NCBI GenBank assembly: GCA_036013505.1 | Contig: CP107851.1 | Location: 7,171,001 to 7,235,000 of the forward strand | Direction of reading: 5' to 3' | DNA length: 64,000 nucleotides | DNA from: Streptomyces sp. NBC_00510 | GTDB lineage: Bacteria; Actinomycetota; Actinomycetes; Streptomycetales; Streptomycetaceae | Shown: positions 34,652-43,920 of the stretch, piece by piece | Numbering within the stretch: the first letter of the stretch is position 1 | How the letters are laid out: every line of letters begins with the position of its first letter | Program-made: the position numbers and the translations under genes | Notes under the pieces: generated by a model | Told to the model about the DNA's origin: nothing | Database searches by the model: none | Seen by the model: only the letters and a program-made list of their open reading frames with translations

Positions 34652-34657
34652 GAGACT
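34652..34657 (+). promoter_or_regulatory. -10 box GAGACT of a leaderless transcript
   Basis: GAGACT ends 6 nt before the ATG at 34664. The layout is the same as at 42647 and similar to 14506 and 47120. The -35 is not clear. Confidence 0.45.
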
Positions 34658-34663
34658 GGCCGC

Positions 34664-34945
34664 ATGAACTGGTTCTGGGCGATCATCGTCGGCATCGTGC
34701 TCGGCTTCCTGGCGAAGCTGCTCCTGCCGGGGAGACAGGACATCCCCTGGTGGCTCACCATCATCTGCGGCATCCTCGGCGCCTTCCTCGGCAACGCGGT
34801 CGCCGGATGGATCGGCGTCCGGCACACCGGTGGCATCGACTGGATCCGTCACGTGCTCCAGATCCTCGGCGCGATCCTCGTCGTCGCCGTGATCACCCCG
34901 CTGTGGGCCTCGATCCGCGGCAGGCGGCGGCGGACGGCCACCTGA
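34664..34945 (+). CDS. GlsB/YeaQ/YmgE family stress membrane protein
   Basis: A 93-aa protein with three hydrophobic helices (about 2-22, 28-50 and 62-82) and a basic C-terminus. The Gly-rich pattern WWLTIICGILGAFLGNAVAG is typical of transglycosylase-associated (YeaQ) proteins. These are small stress-induced membrane proteins. Not in an operon. Confidence 0.85.
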   Translation: MNWFWAIIVGIVLGFLAKLLLPGRQDIPWWLTIICGILGAFLGNAVAGWIGVRHTGGIDWIRHVLQILGAILVVAVITPLWASIRGRRRRTAT

Positions 34946-34966
34946 CAGGGGCGCCCCGCTCAAGGC

Positions 34967-35518
34967 TCAGAGCACGTGCTGGCGCAGATGCGTCGGGGGC
35001 ACCAGGTCGGTGAGCCACACGCCGTTGGCGCTCACCCGGAACTCGTGGCCCGCGGCGGCCAGTCCGGCCGCGTCCACCGCCAGCACAACCGGACGGCCGT
35101 GCCGCGCACCGACGCGCACGGCCGTCTCCACGTCCGCGGACAGGTGGACGTCCTGCCGGGACATCGGCTTGAGCCCCTCGCGCAGCACGGTCGGCAGGGT
35201 GGTGCTCGCCGTGCCGTGGAAGAGGACGGCCGGCGGCTCCGCCGGCGACAGCCCGAGGTCGACCTCCACCGAGTGCCCCTGACTGGCCCGGATCCGCCGC
35301 CCGTCCTCCGAGAACGCGTACCGCTTCTTGTTGTTGGTGGCCACGACGTGGTCGAGGTCGGTGCGCGAGAAACGCCGGCCCGCCCGGCGGGACGCGGCGA
35401 TCAGCGCGTCCACGTCCACCCAGCCGGCCTCGTCCAGGGTGATCCCGATCGAGGCCGGGTCGTGCCGCAGCACCCGCGCCAGGAACTTCGAGACCTTGAC
35501 CGTCTGCTTCTCGTCCAT
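34967..35518 (-). CDS. kptA: RNA 2'-phosphotransferase, KptA/Tpt1 family
   Basis: A 183-aa protein of the Tpt1/KptA family, which transfers a 2'-phosphate from RNA to NAD. The N-terminal winged helix (VKVSKFLARVLRHDPASIGI) is followed by the RxxxH region (ASQGHSVEVDLGL), LFHGTAS near residue 100 and SRQDVHLS near 120. Residue choice for R-H-R-R catalysis fits. It has no known splicing substrate in bacteria. ATG at 35518; it lies 20 nt after the TldE gene, so is probably cotranscribed. Confidence 0.93.
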   Translation of the reverse strand: MDEKQTVKVSKFLARVLRHDPASIGITLDEAGWVDVDALIAASRRAGRRFSRTDLDHVVATNNKKRYAFSEDGRRIRASQGHSVEVDLGLSPAEPPAVLFHGTASTTLPTVLREGLKPMSRQDVHLSADVETAVRVGARHGRPVVLAVDAAGLAAAGHEFRVSANGVWLTDLVPPTHLRQHVL

Positions 35519-35538
35519 CGCCCCACCCATCGTCCTGG

Positions 35539-36926
35539 TCAGACCCCCTGGCTGACCGAGCTCATGTTGAAGTCCGGGACCCGCATCGCCGGGAACGCGG
35601 CCCGGGTGAACCAGTCGCTCCACTCGCGCGGCAGCGTCCGCTCGGTGCGGCCCACCTCGGTGGCCCGGCCCAGCAGGTCCACCGGCGACTCGTTGAACCG
35701 GAAGTTGTTGACCACACCGGTCACCTCGCCGCCCTCCACCAGGTAGACCCCGTCCCGGGTCAGCCCGGTCAGCAGCAAGGTGGCCGGATCCACCTCGCGG
35801 ATGTACCACAGGCAGGTCAGCAGCAGGCCGCGCTCGGTGTCCGCCACCATCTCCTCCAGCGACCGCTTGCCGCCGCCGTCCAGGACCAGGTTGCCCCCGG
35901 ACGGCGCGAACGGCAGCCCGGTCAGACCGGCGCTGTGCCGCGTGGTGGACAGGCGGTTGAGCACGCCCTCGCGCACCCAGTCGGTCGCCTCGACGGGCAG
36001 CCCGTTGTCGAAGACCGACGCGGTGTCACCCGAGGCGTGCGCGATGACGAACGGCGCCGACTCCAGCCCCGGTTCGGCCGGGTCGCTGCGCAGCGTCAAC
36101 GGCAGTTCCGAGAGCTTCTCGCCGACCCGGGTGCCCCCGCCCGGCCGGCTGAAGACCGTACGGCCCTCCGCGGCGTCCCGGGCCGCCGCGCTCCACTGCT
36201 GGTAGATCACCAGGTCCGCCACGGCGGAGGGCGGCAGCAGCGTCTCGTACCGCCCGGCGGGCAGGTCGATCCGGCGCTCGGCCCAGGCCAGGCGCTGCGC
36301 CAGGTCGGCGTCGAGGGCCGCCGGGTCGACGTCGGTGAAGTCGCGGGTGCCGGCCCCGGCCCACGCCGAGCGCGACATGTCCTGCGACTTGGCGTTGAGT
36401 TCCAGGGTCCCGCTGGGCTGGTCGTGCCGGAGCCGCAGCCCCGAGGACGTGCCCAGGTAGGTGGAGGTGACGCAGTGGTAGGCGAACCCGTACAGCCGCC
36501 GGCCGCCGGCCCGGGCCGCGGCGAAGGACTCGCCGAGGGCGGGCGCGAAGGCGGCGAACACCTCGGAGGAGGTCTCGGCCGGCGGCTCGGTGAAGGAGGC
36601 GCTCGCCGGCACCCCCTCGACCAGGGGCTGGGCGTCCTCGGCGGGACCGGCGGCGCGCGCGGCCGTCTCGGCCGCCCGCACCAGCGGCTCCAGTTCGTCC
36701 GCGGTGACCGCGGCGCGGGACACCACGCCCGAGGCGGTGCCCTGGGAGCCGTTCACCGTGGCGATCACCGTGAGGGTGCGGCCCCGCGTCACGCCGTTGG
36801 TGGTCAGCGCGTTGCCCGCCCAGCGCAGGTTGGCCGAGGACTCCTCGTCGGCGATGACGACGCAGCCGTCCGCCCGGGACAGCTCCAGGGCGCGCTCGAC
36901 GATCTCGTGGGGCTTCGAAACGGAGC

Positions 36927-36930
<4 letters not shown>
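35539..36930 (-). CDS. TldD/PmbA family metalloprotease subunit (TldE-like)
   Basis: A 463-aa member of the TldD/PmbA family lacking the HExxxH zinc motif, so it is the TldE-type partner. It shows GVVSRAAVTADELEPLVRAA and LVIYQQWSAAARDAAEGRTV near the middle, and PFAPSGGNLVLDGGGKRSLE near residue 340. Its ATG overlaps the stop of TldD by 4 nt, as in typical tldD-tldE pairs, which form a heterodimeric peptidase. Substrates in Streptomyces are unknown. Confidence 0.9.
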
Positions 36931-38450
<1,520 letters not shown>

Positions 38451-38644
38451 GACGGCCTCCCGTTCTGTCCAATCGTCAAGGTCTCCGCAGTGAATCATGC
38501 CGCTCCGACAATCCGCCCGCCTGCGGTTTTCTGTAGAGACTCGACAGCGACTCGCACACGCCCCTGTCGGGGGTCGATTCCCCGTACCGCGAGGTAGGCA
38601 GATAGTTTTCTGGAGTACCAGACCTCTATGGAAAGGGTGATCCG
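38451..38644. promoter_or_regulatory. Divergent region between tldD and fabG
   Basis: No gene is visible. The plus strand carries a small hairpin resembling a tRNA T-arm (CGGGG GTCGATT CCCCG near 38573-38589), and TCTGG-AGTA-CCAGA lies near 38611-38624. These may be regulator sites for the fatty acid operon. Function unknown. Confidence 0.35.
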
Positions 38645-39349
38645 TTGAGCCGCTCGGTTCTCGTCACCGGAGGAAACCGGGGCATCGGCCTCGCCATCGC
38701 CAGGGCGTTCGCCGACGCGGGCGACAAGGTCGCCGTCACCTACCGCTCGGGCGAGCCCCCGGAGGGGCTCTTCGCCGTCAAGTGCGACATCACCGACGGT
38801 GAGCAGGTCGAGCAGGCGTTCAAGGAGATCGAGGCCCAGCAGGGTGCGGTGGAGGTGCTGGTGGCTAACGCCGGCGTCACCCGCGACCAGCTGCTGCTGC
38901 GGATGTCCGACGACGACTTCACGTCCGTCGTGGACACCAACCTCACCGGCACCTTCCGCGTGGTCAAGGCCGCGTCGAGGAAGATGCTGCGCGCCCGCAA
39001 GGGCCGCATCGTGCTGATCTCCTCCGTGGTGGGGTTGCTCGGCTCGGCGGGCCAGGCGAACTACGCCGCGTCCAAGGCCGGCCTGGTCGGCTTCGCGCGC
39101 TCCCTCGCCCGTGAGCTCGGCTCGCGCAACATCACCGTCAACGTCGTCGCCCCCGGCTTCGTCGACACCGACATGACCCGTGTGCTCACCGACGAGCAGC
39201 GGAAGAACATCGTCAGCCAGGTCCCGCTGGCCCGCTACGCGCAGCCCGAGGAGATCGCCTCCTCGGTCCGCTTCCTCGCCTCCGACGAGGCGGCATACAT
39301 CACCGGAGCCGTCATTCCCGTCGACGGCGGATTGGGTATGGGTCACTGA
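38645..39349 (+). CDS. fabG: 3-oxoacyl-[ACP] reductase FabG
   Basis: NADPH-dependent beta-ketoacyl-ACP reductase of type II fatty acid synthesis. The 234-aa SDR has VLVTGGNRGIGLAIARAFAD at its start, VLVANAGVTRDQLLLRM near residue 75, and the catalytic Ser-Tyr-Lys (ISSVVGLLGSAGQANYAASKAG) near residue 122. The start is TTG at 38645, which is rare. AAAGGGTGA precedes it. It is followed 5 nt later by fabI, as in S. coelicolor SCO1815-SCO1814 (from memory). Essential step. Confidence 0.94.
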   Translation: MSRSVLVTGGNRGIGLAIARAFADAGDKVAVTYRSGEPPEGLFAVKCDITDGEQVEQAFKEIEAQQGAVEVLVANAGVTRDQLLLRMSDDDFTSVVDTNLTGTFRVVKAASRKMLRARKGRIVLISSVVGLLGSAGQANYAASKAGLVGFARSLARELGSRNITVNVVAPGFVDTDMTRVLTDEQRKNIVSQVPLARYAQPEEIASSVRFLASDEAAYITGAVIPVDGGLGMGH

Positions 39350-39354
39350 GCACC

Positions 39355-40122
39355 ATGAGCGGAATCCTCGCTGGAAAGCGCATCCTCATCACCGGCGTGC
39401 TGATGGAGTCCTCCATCGCGTTCCACACCGCGAAGCTCGCCCAGGAGCAGGGTGCCGAGATCATCCTCACGGCGTTCCCGCGGCCCACGCTGACCGAGCG
39501 CATCGCCAAGAAGCTGCCCAAGCCGGTCAAGGTCATCGAGCTCGACGTCACCAACGACGAGCAGCTGGCCTCCCTCGCCGACGTGGTCGGCGCGGAGCTG
39601 GGCGGCCTCGACGGCGTCGTGCACTCCATCGGCTTCGCGCCGCAGGACGCCCTCGGCGGCAACTTCCTCAACACGCCGTTCGAGTCCGTCGCCACCGCGA
39701 TGCACGTCTCCGCGTACTCGCTGAAGTCGCTCACCATGGCCTGCCTGCCGCTGATGCAGGAGGGCGGTTCGGTCGTCGGCCTCACCTTCGACGCGCAGTT
39801 CGCCTGGCCCCAGTACGACTGGATGGGCCCGGCCAAGGCGGCGCTGGAGGCCACCTCCCGCTACATCGCCCGGGACCTGGGCAAGCAGAACATCCGCTGC
39901 AACCTGATCTCGGCCGGTCCGATCGGCTCCATGGCCGCCAAGTCCATCCCGGGCTTCGGTGAGCTGGCCGACGTCTGGAACCACCGGGCCCCGCTCGAGT
40001 GGGACCTCGCCGACCCCGAGCCCGCCGGCCGCGGTGTCGTCGCGCTGCTGAGCGACTGGTTCCCCAAGACCACGGGGGAGATCATCCACGTCGACGGCGG
40101 TCTGCACGCGGTCGGAGCCTGA
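39355..40122 (+). CDS. fabI: Enoyl-[ACP] reductase FabI/InhA
   Basis: NADH-dependent enoyl-ACP reductase completing the fatty acid elongation cycle. The 255-aa protein shows KRILITGVLMESSIAFHTAK at its start, IGFAPQDALGGNF near 95, and the SMxxxY-K catalytic region as LTFDAQFAWPQYDWMGPAKA (Tyr and Lys) near residue 150. InhA-like rather than FabL. Separated from fabG by 5 nt. A target of triclosan and isoniazid-type drugs in related bacteria. Confidence 0.94.
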   Translation: MSGILAGKRILITGVLMESSIAFHTAKLAQEQGAEIILTAFPRPTLTERIAKKLPKPVKVIELDVTNDEQLASLADVVGAELGGLDGVVHSIGFAPQDALGGNFLNTPFESVATAMHVSAYSLKSLTMACLPLMQEGGSVVGLTFDAQFAWPQYDWMGPAKAALEATSRYIARDLGKQNIRCNLISAGPIGSMAAKSIPGFGELADVWNHRAPLEWDLADPEPAGRGVVALLSDWFPKTTGEIIHVDGGLHAVGA

Positions 40123-40304
40123 TCGTACGGGCCGTTCCGGCCCCTTCGCGTACGGCCCTGGTGCCGCCCTCGGGCGTCACCAGGGCCGTACGCACGTTCG
40201 GGGCGCTGTCCCCCGTTCGGCCCAGCAGACCGGGTGGCCGGACCCCCCGGGCCGGGAGGATGGCTGTGCGGGGGCCGGGGGCGAGCGGAGGGAGGGCGTC
40301 GATC

Positions 40305-40628
40305 GTGCGTCCCTACGTATGCGCCGCGGCGGTGCTCGCGGCGCTCGCCGCGGGCGTGGGCCCGGCGGCCGCGGCGGCGGAGGCCGCGGCACGGCTGCCG
40401 GACGTCGCGCAGTGCCGGACCTCGGTGCAGGGCAGCGAGGGCGTCGCCGTGTGCTTCAACCCCGACCCCGACCTGGACCGCGTGCAGCTGCACATCGAAT
40501 GCCTCCAGTGGTGGGACCCGGACGTCGACGGAGCCCCCGTCCCGGTCGGACCCGCGCAGACCGTCACGCTCAGCGACCGCTGCTGGGAGGAGATCCAGGA
40601 GGTCTGGGTCACCGGGACGCTGGACTGA
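40305..40628 (+). CDS. Secreted hypothetical protein with four Cys
   Basis: A 107-aa protein with a clear signal peptide (residues 1-27; VCAAAVLAALAAGVGPAAAA) and a mature domain with four Cys (QCRTS, VCFNP, ECLQWW, RCWEEI), likely two disulfides. I chose the GTG at 40305 because GGAGGGAGGG lies upstream and the signal peptide then starts at the N-terminus; an ATG at 40260 would add 15 residues. It overlaps the convergent GntR gene by 20 nt. Function unknown. Confidence 0.75.
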   Translation: MRPYVCAAAVLAALAAGVGPAAAAAEAAARLPDVAQCRTSVQGSEGVAVCFNPDPDLDRVQLHIECLQWWDPDVDGAPVPVGPAQTVTLSDRCWEEIQEVWVTGTLD

Positions 40629-41289
40629 AGCGGCAGCTGAAGGCGTGCGCCGAGGCCTCGGCGGAGGCCGCCTCCTGATCGCCGGCCCGGATCGCCTCGA
40701 CCAGGCGGGCGTGGTCCACGTACTGCTCGGCGCGCAGCTCCTCGCCGACGTCCGCGCGCAGGAAGGCGCGCAGCACCTCGCCGAGGTCGGCGTAGAGCTC
40801 GGCGACGACGTCGTTGTGCGAGGCCGCCACGACGGACAGGTGCAGCGCCGCGTCGGCGTCGACGAAGGCCTCGGTACGGCCCGACTCCCAGGCCCGTTCG
40901 CGCCGGGCCAGGGCCGCGTCCAGCTGCTTCAGGTCGCGGTCCGTCCGCCGTTGCGCGGCGAGCGCGGCCGCGGACGCCTCCAGGGCGCTGCGCAGCTCGG
41001 CCACGTGCCGCGGGTCGGCGTCGGCGAAGCGGCGGTGCATCACCCCGGCGAGCTCGCTGGTGGCCAGCACATAGGTGCCGGAGCCCTGCCGGATGTCGAG
41101 CAGTCCGTTGTGCGCGAGCGCCCGCACCGCCTCGCGGACGGTGTTGCGGGCCACCCCGAGCTGCTCGACCAGCTGGGTCTCGGTGGGGATCCGCGACCCC
41201 ACCGGCCACTCACCGGAGGTGATCTGGGCGCGCAGCTGCGCGATCACCTGGTCGGCCAGGGCGGAGCGCCGGGGTGAGGTCAGGGGCAT
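40609..41289 (-). CDS. GntR-family regulator with FCD domain (FadR-like)
   Basis: A 226-aa repressor. Residues 10-70 form the winged HTH (IPTETQLVEQLGVARNTVRE, then GSGTYVLATSE). Residues 85-215 form the FCD ligand domain with His metal ligands (ADAALHLSVVAASHNDVV and HARLVEAIRAGD). The palindrome at 41311-41327 lies in the divergent spacer and covers both -10 regions, so it is probably the operator for itself and the MFS gene. Effector unknown. Confidence 0.9.
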   Translation of the reverse strand: MPLTSPRRSALADQVIAQLRAQITSGEWPVGSRIPTETQLVEQLGVARNTVREAVRALAHNGLLDIRQGSGTYVLATSELAGVMHRRFADADPRHVAELRSALEASAAALAAQRRTDRDLKQLDAALARRERAWESGRTEAFVDADAALHLSVVAASHNDVVAELYADLGEVLRAFLRADVGEELRAEQYVDHARLVEAIRAGDQEAASAEASAHAFSCRFSPASR

Positions 41290-41310
41290 GGGGTCTCCTC
41301 AACATTCATC

Positions 41311-41327
41311 CCATCATTCTATGATGG
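41311..41327. promoter_or_regulatory. GntR operator overlapping two divergent -10 boxes
   Basis: CCATCATTCTATGATGG is a perfect palindrome around a TCT centre. TATGAT (41320-41325) is a -10 for the MFS gene, 7 nt before its ATG, and TAGAAT (41316-41321 on the minus strand) is a -10 for the GntR gene. Binding here should block both promoters. Confidence 0.75.
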
Positions 41328-41332
41328 TCGGC

Positions 41333-42613
41333 ATGCGTGACGACGAAGCGACGCTCGACCCTGCCACGGAACGGGCCACCATGCCCGCACACCTTCCCCC
41401 CGCCGCGCAAGGCGTACGGCGCACCCGGATCCTGGTGGCGGTCGCGCTGGTGCTCGCCGCCCTCAATCTGCGGCCCGCCATCACCAGCCTCGGCGCCCTC
41501 CTGGAGGAGGTCCGCGACGGCCTCGGCATGAGCGGCACCGTCGCGGGGCTGCTCACCTCCGTCCCCGCGCTGTGCTTCGCCGTGTTCGGGGTGACCGCGC
41601 CCCGGCTGGCCCGCCGCCGCGGCCCCGGCGCCGTGGTCTGCGCGGGGCTGGTCGCGATCACCCTCGGGCTCTTCCTGCGTCCGTTCGCCGGCGGTACGGC
41701 GCTCTTCCTCGCCGCCAGCGCCCTCGCACTCGGCGGCATAGCCGTCGGCAACGTCCTGATGCCCGTCGTCGTCAAGCGCTGGTTCCCGGACCGGGTGGGC
41801 ACCATGACGGGGCTCTACTCGATGGCCCTGTCCCTGGGCACCGCCCTCGCCGCCGCGGCGACCGTCCCGGCGACCCGCGCCTTCGGCGGCGACTGGCGGC
41901 TCGGTCTCGCCGCCTGGGGCGTGATCGCCGCCGTCGCCGTACTGCCCTGGCTCGCCCTCGTCCGGGACCGGGACCACGCTCCCGCGGCCCCCGCCGCCAC
42001 CCCCGCGGCGCCGGCCGCGGAGCGGGCGCCGGCCGGCAGCATCGCCCGCAGCCGTACCGCCTGGGCACTCGCCGTCTACTTCGGGCTCCAGGCCACGGGC
42101 GCGTACATCACCATGGGGTGGCTGCCGCAGATCTTCCGTGACGCCGGAGTCTCCGCCTCCACCGCGGGCGTGCTGCTCGCCGTCACCATGGTGATGGGCG
42201 TACCGCTCTCCTTCGTGCTGCCCGCGCTCGCCGGCCGGATGCGGCACCAGGGCGGACTCGCCGTCGGCCTCGGCCTGTTCGGAATCGTCGGCTACGGCGG
42301 CCTGTGGGCGGCCCCGGCCGCCGCGCCCTGGGTGTGGGCCCTGCTGCTGGGCATCTCCAACTGCTCGTTCCCGCTCGCCCTCACCATGATCGGGATGCGC
42401 TCGCGCACCGGCGGCGGGGTGGTGCGGCTGTCGGCCTTCGCGCAGTGCACGGGCTACCTGCTCTCCATCCCCGGTCCGATCCTCGTCGGGGCCCTCTACC
42501 AGCACACCGGCGGCTGGGACCTGCCGGTGGCCTTCATGCTGGCCCTGCTGGTGCCGCAGATCGCCGCGGGCGTGGTCGCCGGCCGCGACCGCGCCGTGGA
42601 GGACGAGCTCTGA
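41333..42613 (+). CDS. MFS transporter, CynX/NimT (cyanate permease) family
   Basis: A 426-aa transporter with about 12 membrane helices. Marks are LNLRPAITSLGALLEEVRDG near residue 45 and ARRRGPGAV; FPDRVGTMTGLYSMALSLGTA near residue 150. It probably exports or imports a small organic anion or drug-like compound. The ATG at 41333 is 7 nt after a TATGAT -10 that sits inside the GntR operator, so the gene is presumably repressed by the divergent regulator until its ligand appears. An ATG at 41324 lies inside the operator. Confidence 0.88.
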   Translation: MRDDEATLDPATERATMPAHLPPAAQGVRRTRILVAVALVLAALNLRPAITSLGALLEEVRDGLGMSGTVAGLLTSVPALCFAVFGVTAPRLARRRGPGAVVCAGLVAITLGLFLRPFAGGTALFLAASALALGGIAVGNVLMPVVVKRWFPDRVGTMTGLYSMALSLGTALAAAATVPATRAFGGDWRLGLAAWGVIAAVAVLPWLALVRDRDHAPAAPAATPAAPAAERAPAGSIARSRTAWALAVYFGLQATGAYITMGWLPQIFRDAGVSASTAGVLLAVTMVMGVPLSFVLPALAGRMRHQGGLAVGLGLFGIVGYGGLWAAPAAAPWVWALLLGISNCSFPLALTMIGMRSRTGGGVVRLSAFAQCTGYLLSIPGPILVGALYQHTGGWDLPVAFMLALLVPQIAAGVVAGRDRAVEDEL

Positions 42614-42646
42614 CCACCCGCGTGCGCGGCTGCCGCGACCGGGTGC

Positions 42647-42652
42647 GAGACT
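42647..42652 (+). promoter_or_regulatory. -10 box GAGACT before the 40-aa ORF
   Basis: GAGACT ends 7 nt before the ATG at 42660. The motif GAGACTGG(G)CCGCATG is nearly identical to that at 34652. Confidence 0.4.
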
Positions 42653-42659
42653 GGGCCGC

Positions 42660-42782
42660 ATGCCCGTGCTCGAGCCCGACCCCCCGCAGCCGCAGAAGAA
42701 GCTCCTGATCATCTTCGGCCTCATGATGGCCGTGCCCGCCCTCGTCGCGGTGATCGCGATCATCGGCGCCAAGTTCGGCTGA
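42660..42782 (+). CDS. 40-aa membrane protein, SGM_5486-like transporter-associated protein
   Basis: A 40-codon ORF not easily seen by length filters: MPVLEPDPPQPQKKLLIIFG, followed by a single helix of about 22 residues ending GAKFG. It follows the MFS gene by 46 nt. From memory it matches the small SGM_5486-family proteins found beside this transporter type. It may be a small regulatory subunit. The assignment rests on position and likeness. Confidence 0.65.
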   Translation: MPVLEPDPPQPQKKLLIIFGLMMAVPALVAVIAIIGAKFG

Positions 42783-42792
42783 CCTGCGACCC

Positions 42793-42830
42793 CGAGACCC
42801 GGGGTAGGGACAACCCCACCTCCCCTAGGG
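42793..42830. promoter_or_regulatory. GGGGT-N7-ACCCC inverted repeat
   Basis: GGGGTAGGGACAACCCC followed by CACCTCCCCTAGGGGG lies between two small genes. I do not know its binder. It may be an operator for the downstream 80-aa gene. Confidence 0.3.
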
Positions 42831-42950
42831 GGCCAGGGTCAGGGTCGAGTGGGTGGGCCACCCGATGGGCCCGGCGGCCGCCCTTCCGTAGCGTCGTGGT
42901 GCAAGGTCGGACACCGCTCCGGCACCCCGGCTGACCCACGGAGGCGTCCC

Positions 42951-43193
42951 GTGTCCCTGCAGGCTGTTCCCTCGCGTACCCCGCGAACCCGCGCCGCCCG
43001 CCCGGCGGTCGGGGGCGGCACGCAGACGCGCCTGCCGTGGTGGGCGCTCGCCCTGCCCGCACTCGCCTTCGTGGCGCTGCTCGCCCTGGTCGCGGGCCCC
43101 GGCGCCGCGGACGCCTCGGCCGCGGAGCCCGTCGGACAGCTCCTGCACGCGGTCGGCGAAGGGCTCCCGGGGCTCCTGCAGCACCTGCTGTGA
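42951..43193 (+). CDS. Hypothetical protein with one membrane helix
   Basis: An 80-aa protein (MSLQAVPSRTPRTRAARPAV). A basic N-terminal stretch is followed by a helix at about 26-48 (WWALALPALAFVALLALVAG) and an amphipathic C-terminus ending LPGLLQHLL. GTG at 42951 with GGAGG 6 nt upstream. Function unknown; probably membrane-attached or exported. Confidence 0.65.
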   Translation: MSLQAVPSRTPRTRAARPAVGGGTQTRLPWWALALPALAFVALLALVAGPGAADASAAEPVGQLLHAVGEGLPGLLQHLL

Positions 43194-43265
43194 CCCTCCC
43201 GCGGCGAACCGTGATCCGTCCCGCAGCCCGCGCCTGGCGGCCGGATTTCTGGAAAGCTGAGGGTC

Positions 43266-43787
43266 ATGAGCGCAGCTGCATCGCCACGCCGGATCGTCCT
43301 GCTCCGGCATGCCAAAGCCGACTGGCCCGACGTCCCCGACCACGAGCGACCGCTGGCCGAACGGGGACGCAAGGAGGCCCCCGTCGCCGGCCTCAGGCTC
43401 GCCGAGCTGGGGATCCCGTTCGAACTGACCCTCTGCTCCTCGGCCGCGCGCACCCGCGAGACGTGGAAGCTGGCCGCCCACGAACTCCCGCACCGCCCGC
43501 GCACCGTCTACGAGGAGCGCCTCTACGACGCGACCCTCGGTGACCTGATCGCCCTCCTCAACGAGACCCCGGAGGACGTCGACGACCTGCTGCTGGTGGG
43601 TCACAACCCGACCATCCACGCACTGGCCGACGCCCTCGCGGGGGAGAGCGACGGGGACGCCCGTGCGCGGATGAACCGCACCGGATTCCCGACGGCGGCC
43701 ATCGCGGTGATCACCTTCTCCGGTCCGTGGAAGACGGTCGAGCACGGCGTCGGCCGCCTCGTCGACTTCTGGTCGCCGCACGACTGA
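43266..43787 (+). CDS. SixA-type histidine phosphatase
   Basis: A 173-aa protein of the phosphoglycerate mutase/histidine phosphatase superfamily with the RHG motif as IVLLRHAKADWP near residue 10, ETWKLAAHEL, and VGHNPTIHALADAL near residue 116 (second His). Such SixA-like enzymes dephosphorylate histidine or small phospho-compounds. It is monocistronic and followed by tandem repeats and a terminator. Confidence 0.88.
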   Translation: MSAAASPRRIVLLRHAKADWPDVPDHERPLAERGRKEAPVAGLRLAELGIPFELTLCSSAARTRETWKLAAHELPHRPRTVYEERLYDATLGDLIALLNETPEDVDDLLLVGHNPTIHALADALAGESDGDARARMNRTGFPTAAIAVITFSGPWKTVEHGVGRLVDFWSPHD

Positions 43788-43817
43788 GGCCGCGACCGGC
43801 CGCGACCGGCCGAGCCG

Positions 43818-43857
43818 CAGGGACGCAGGGACGCAGGGACGCAGGGACGCAGGGACC
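43818..43857. repeat. Five tandem CAGGGACG repeats
   Basis: Five 8-bp copies (the last CAGGGACC) lie between the SixA-like gene and its terminator. They cause no coding effect. A short GGCCGCGACC duplication lies just upstream. Confidence 0.92.
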
Positions 43858-43861
43858 GTAC

Positions 43862-43899
43862 GGAAAGGGCCCCGGAGCACCTGCTCCGGAGCCCTTTCC
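43862..43899. terminator. Strong bidirectional terminator
   Basis: GGAAAGGGC-c-CCGGAGCA pairs with TGCTCCGG-a-GCCCTTTCC around a CC loop, about 17 bp of stem. It lies between the convergent SixA-like gene and serB. Confidence 0.9.
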
Positions 43900-43920
43900 C
43901 TGCCCGTGGGTCCGCGCCGG

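Noticed and set aside
34123..34836. Longer version of the DUF3099 gene (237 aa)
   Set aside because: The upstream part is antisense to the GlsB-like gene and has no family signature. The ATG at 34485 fits the DUF3099 start.
38530..38600. Possible tRNA gene before fabG, from a T-arm-like hairpin with acceptor-like flanks
   Set aside because: No D-loop GG, no pairing anticodon arm and a length of about 70 nt with mismatches. It is kept only as a hairpin.
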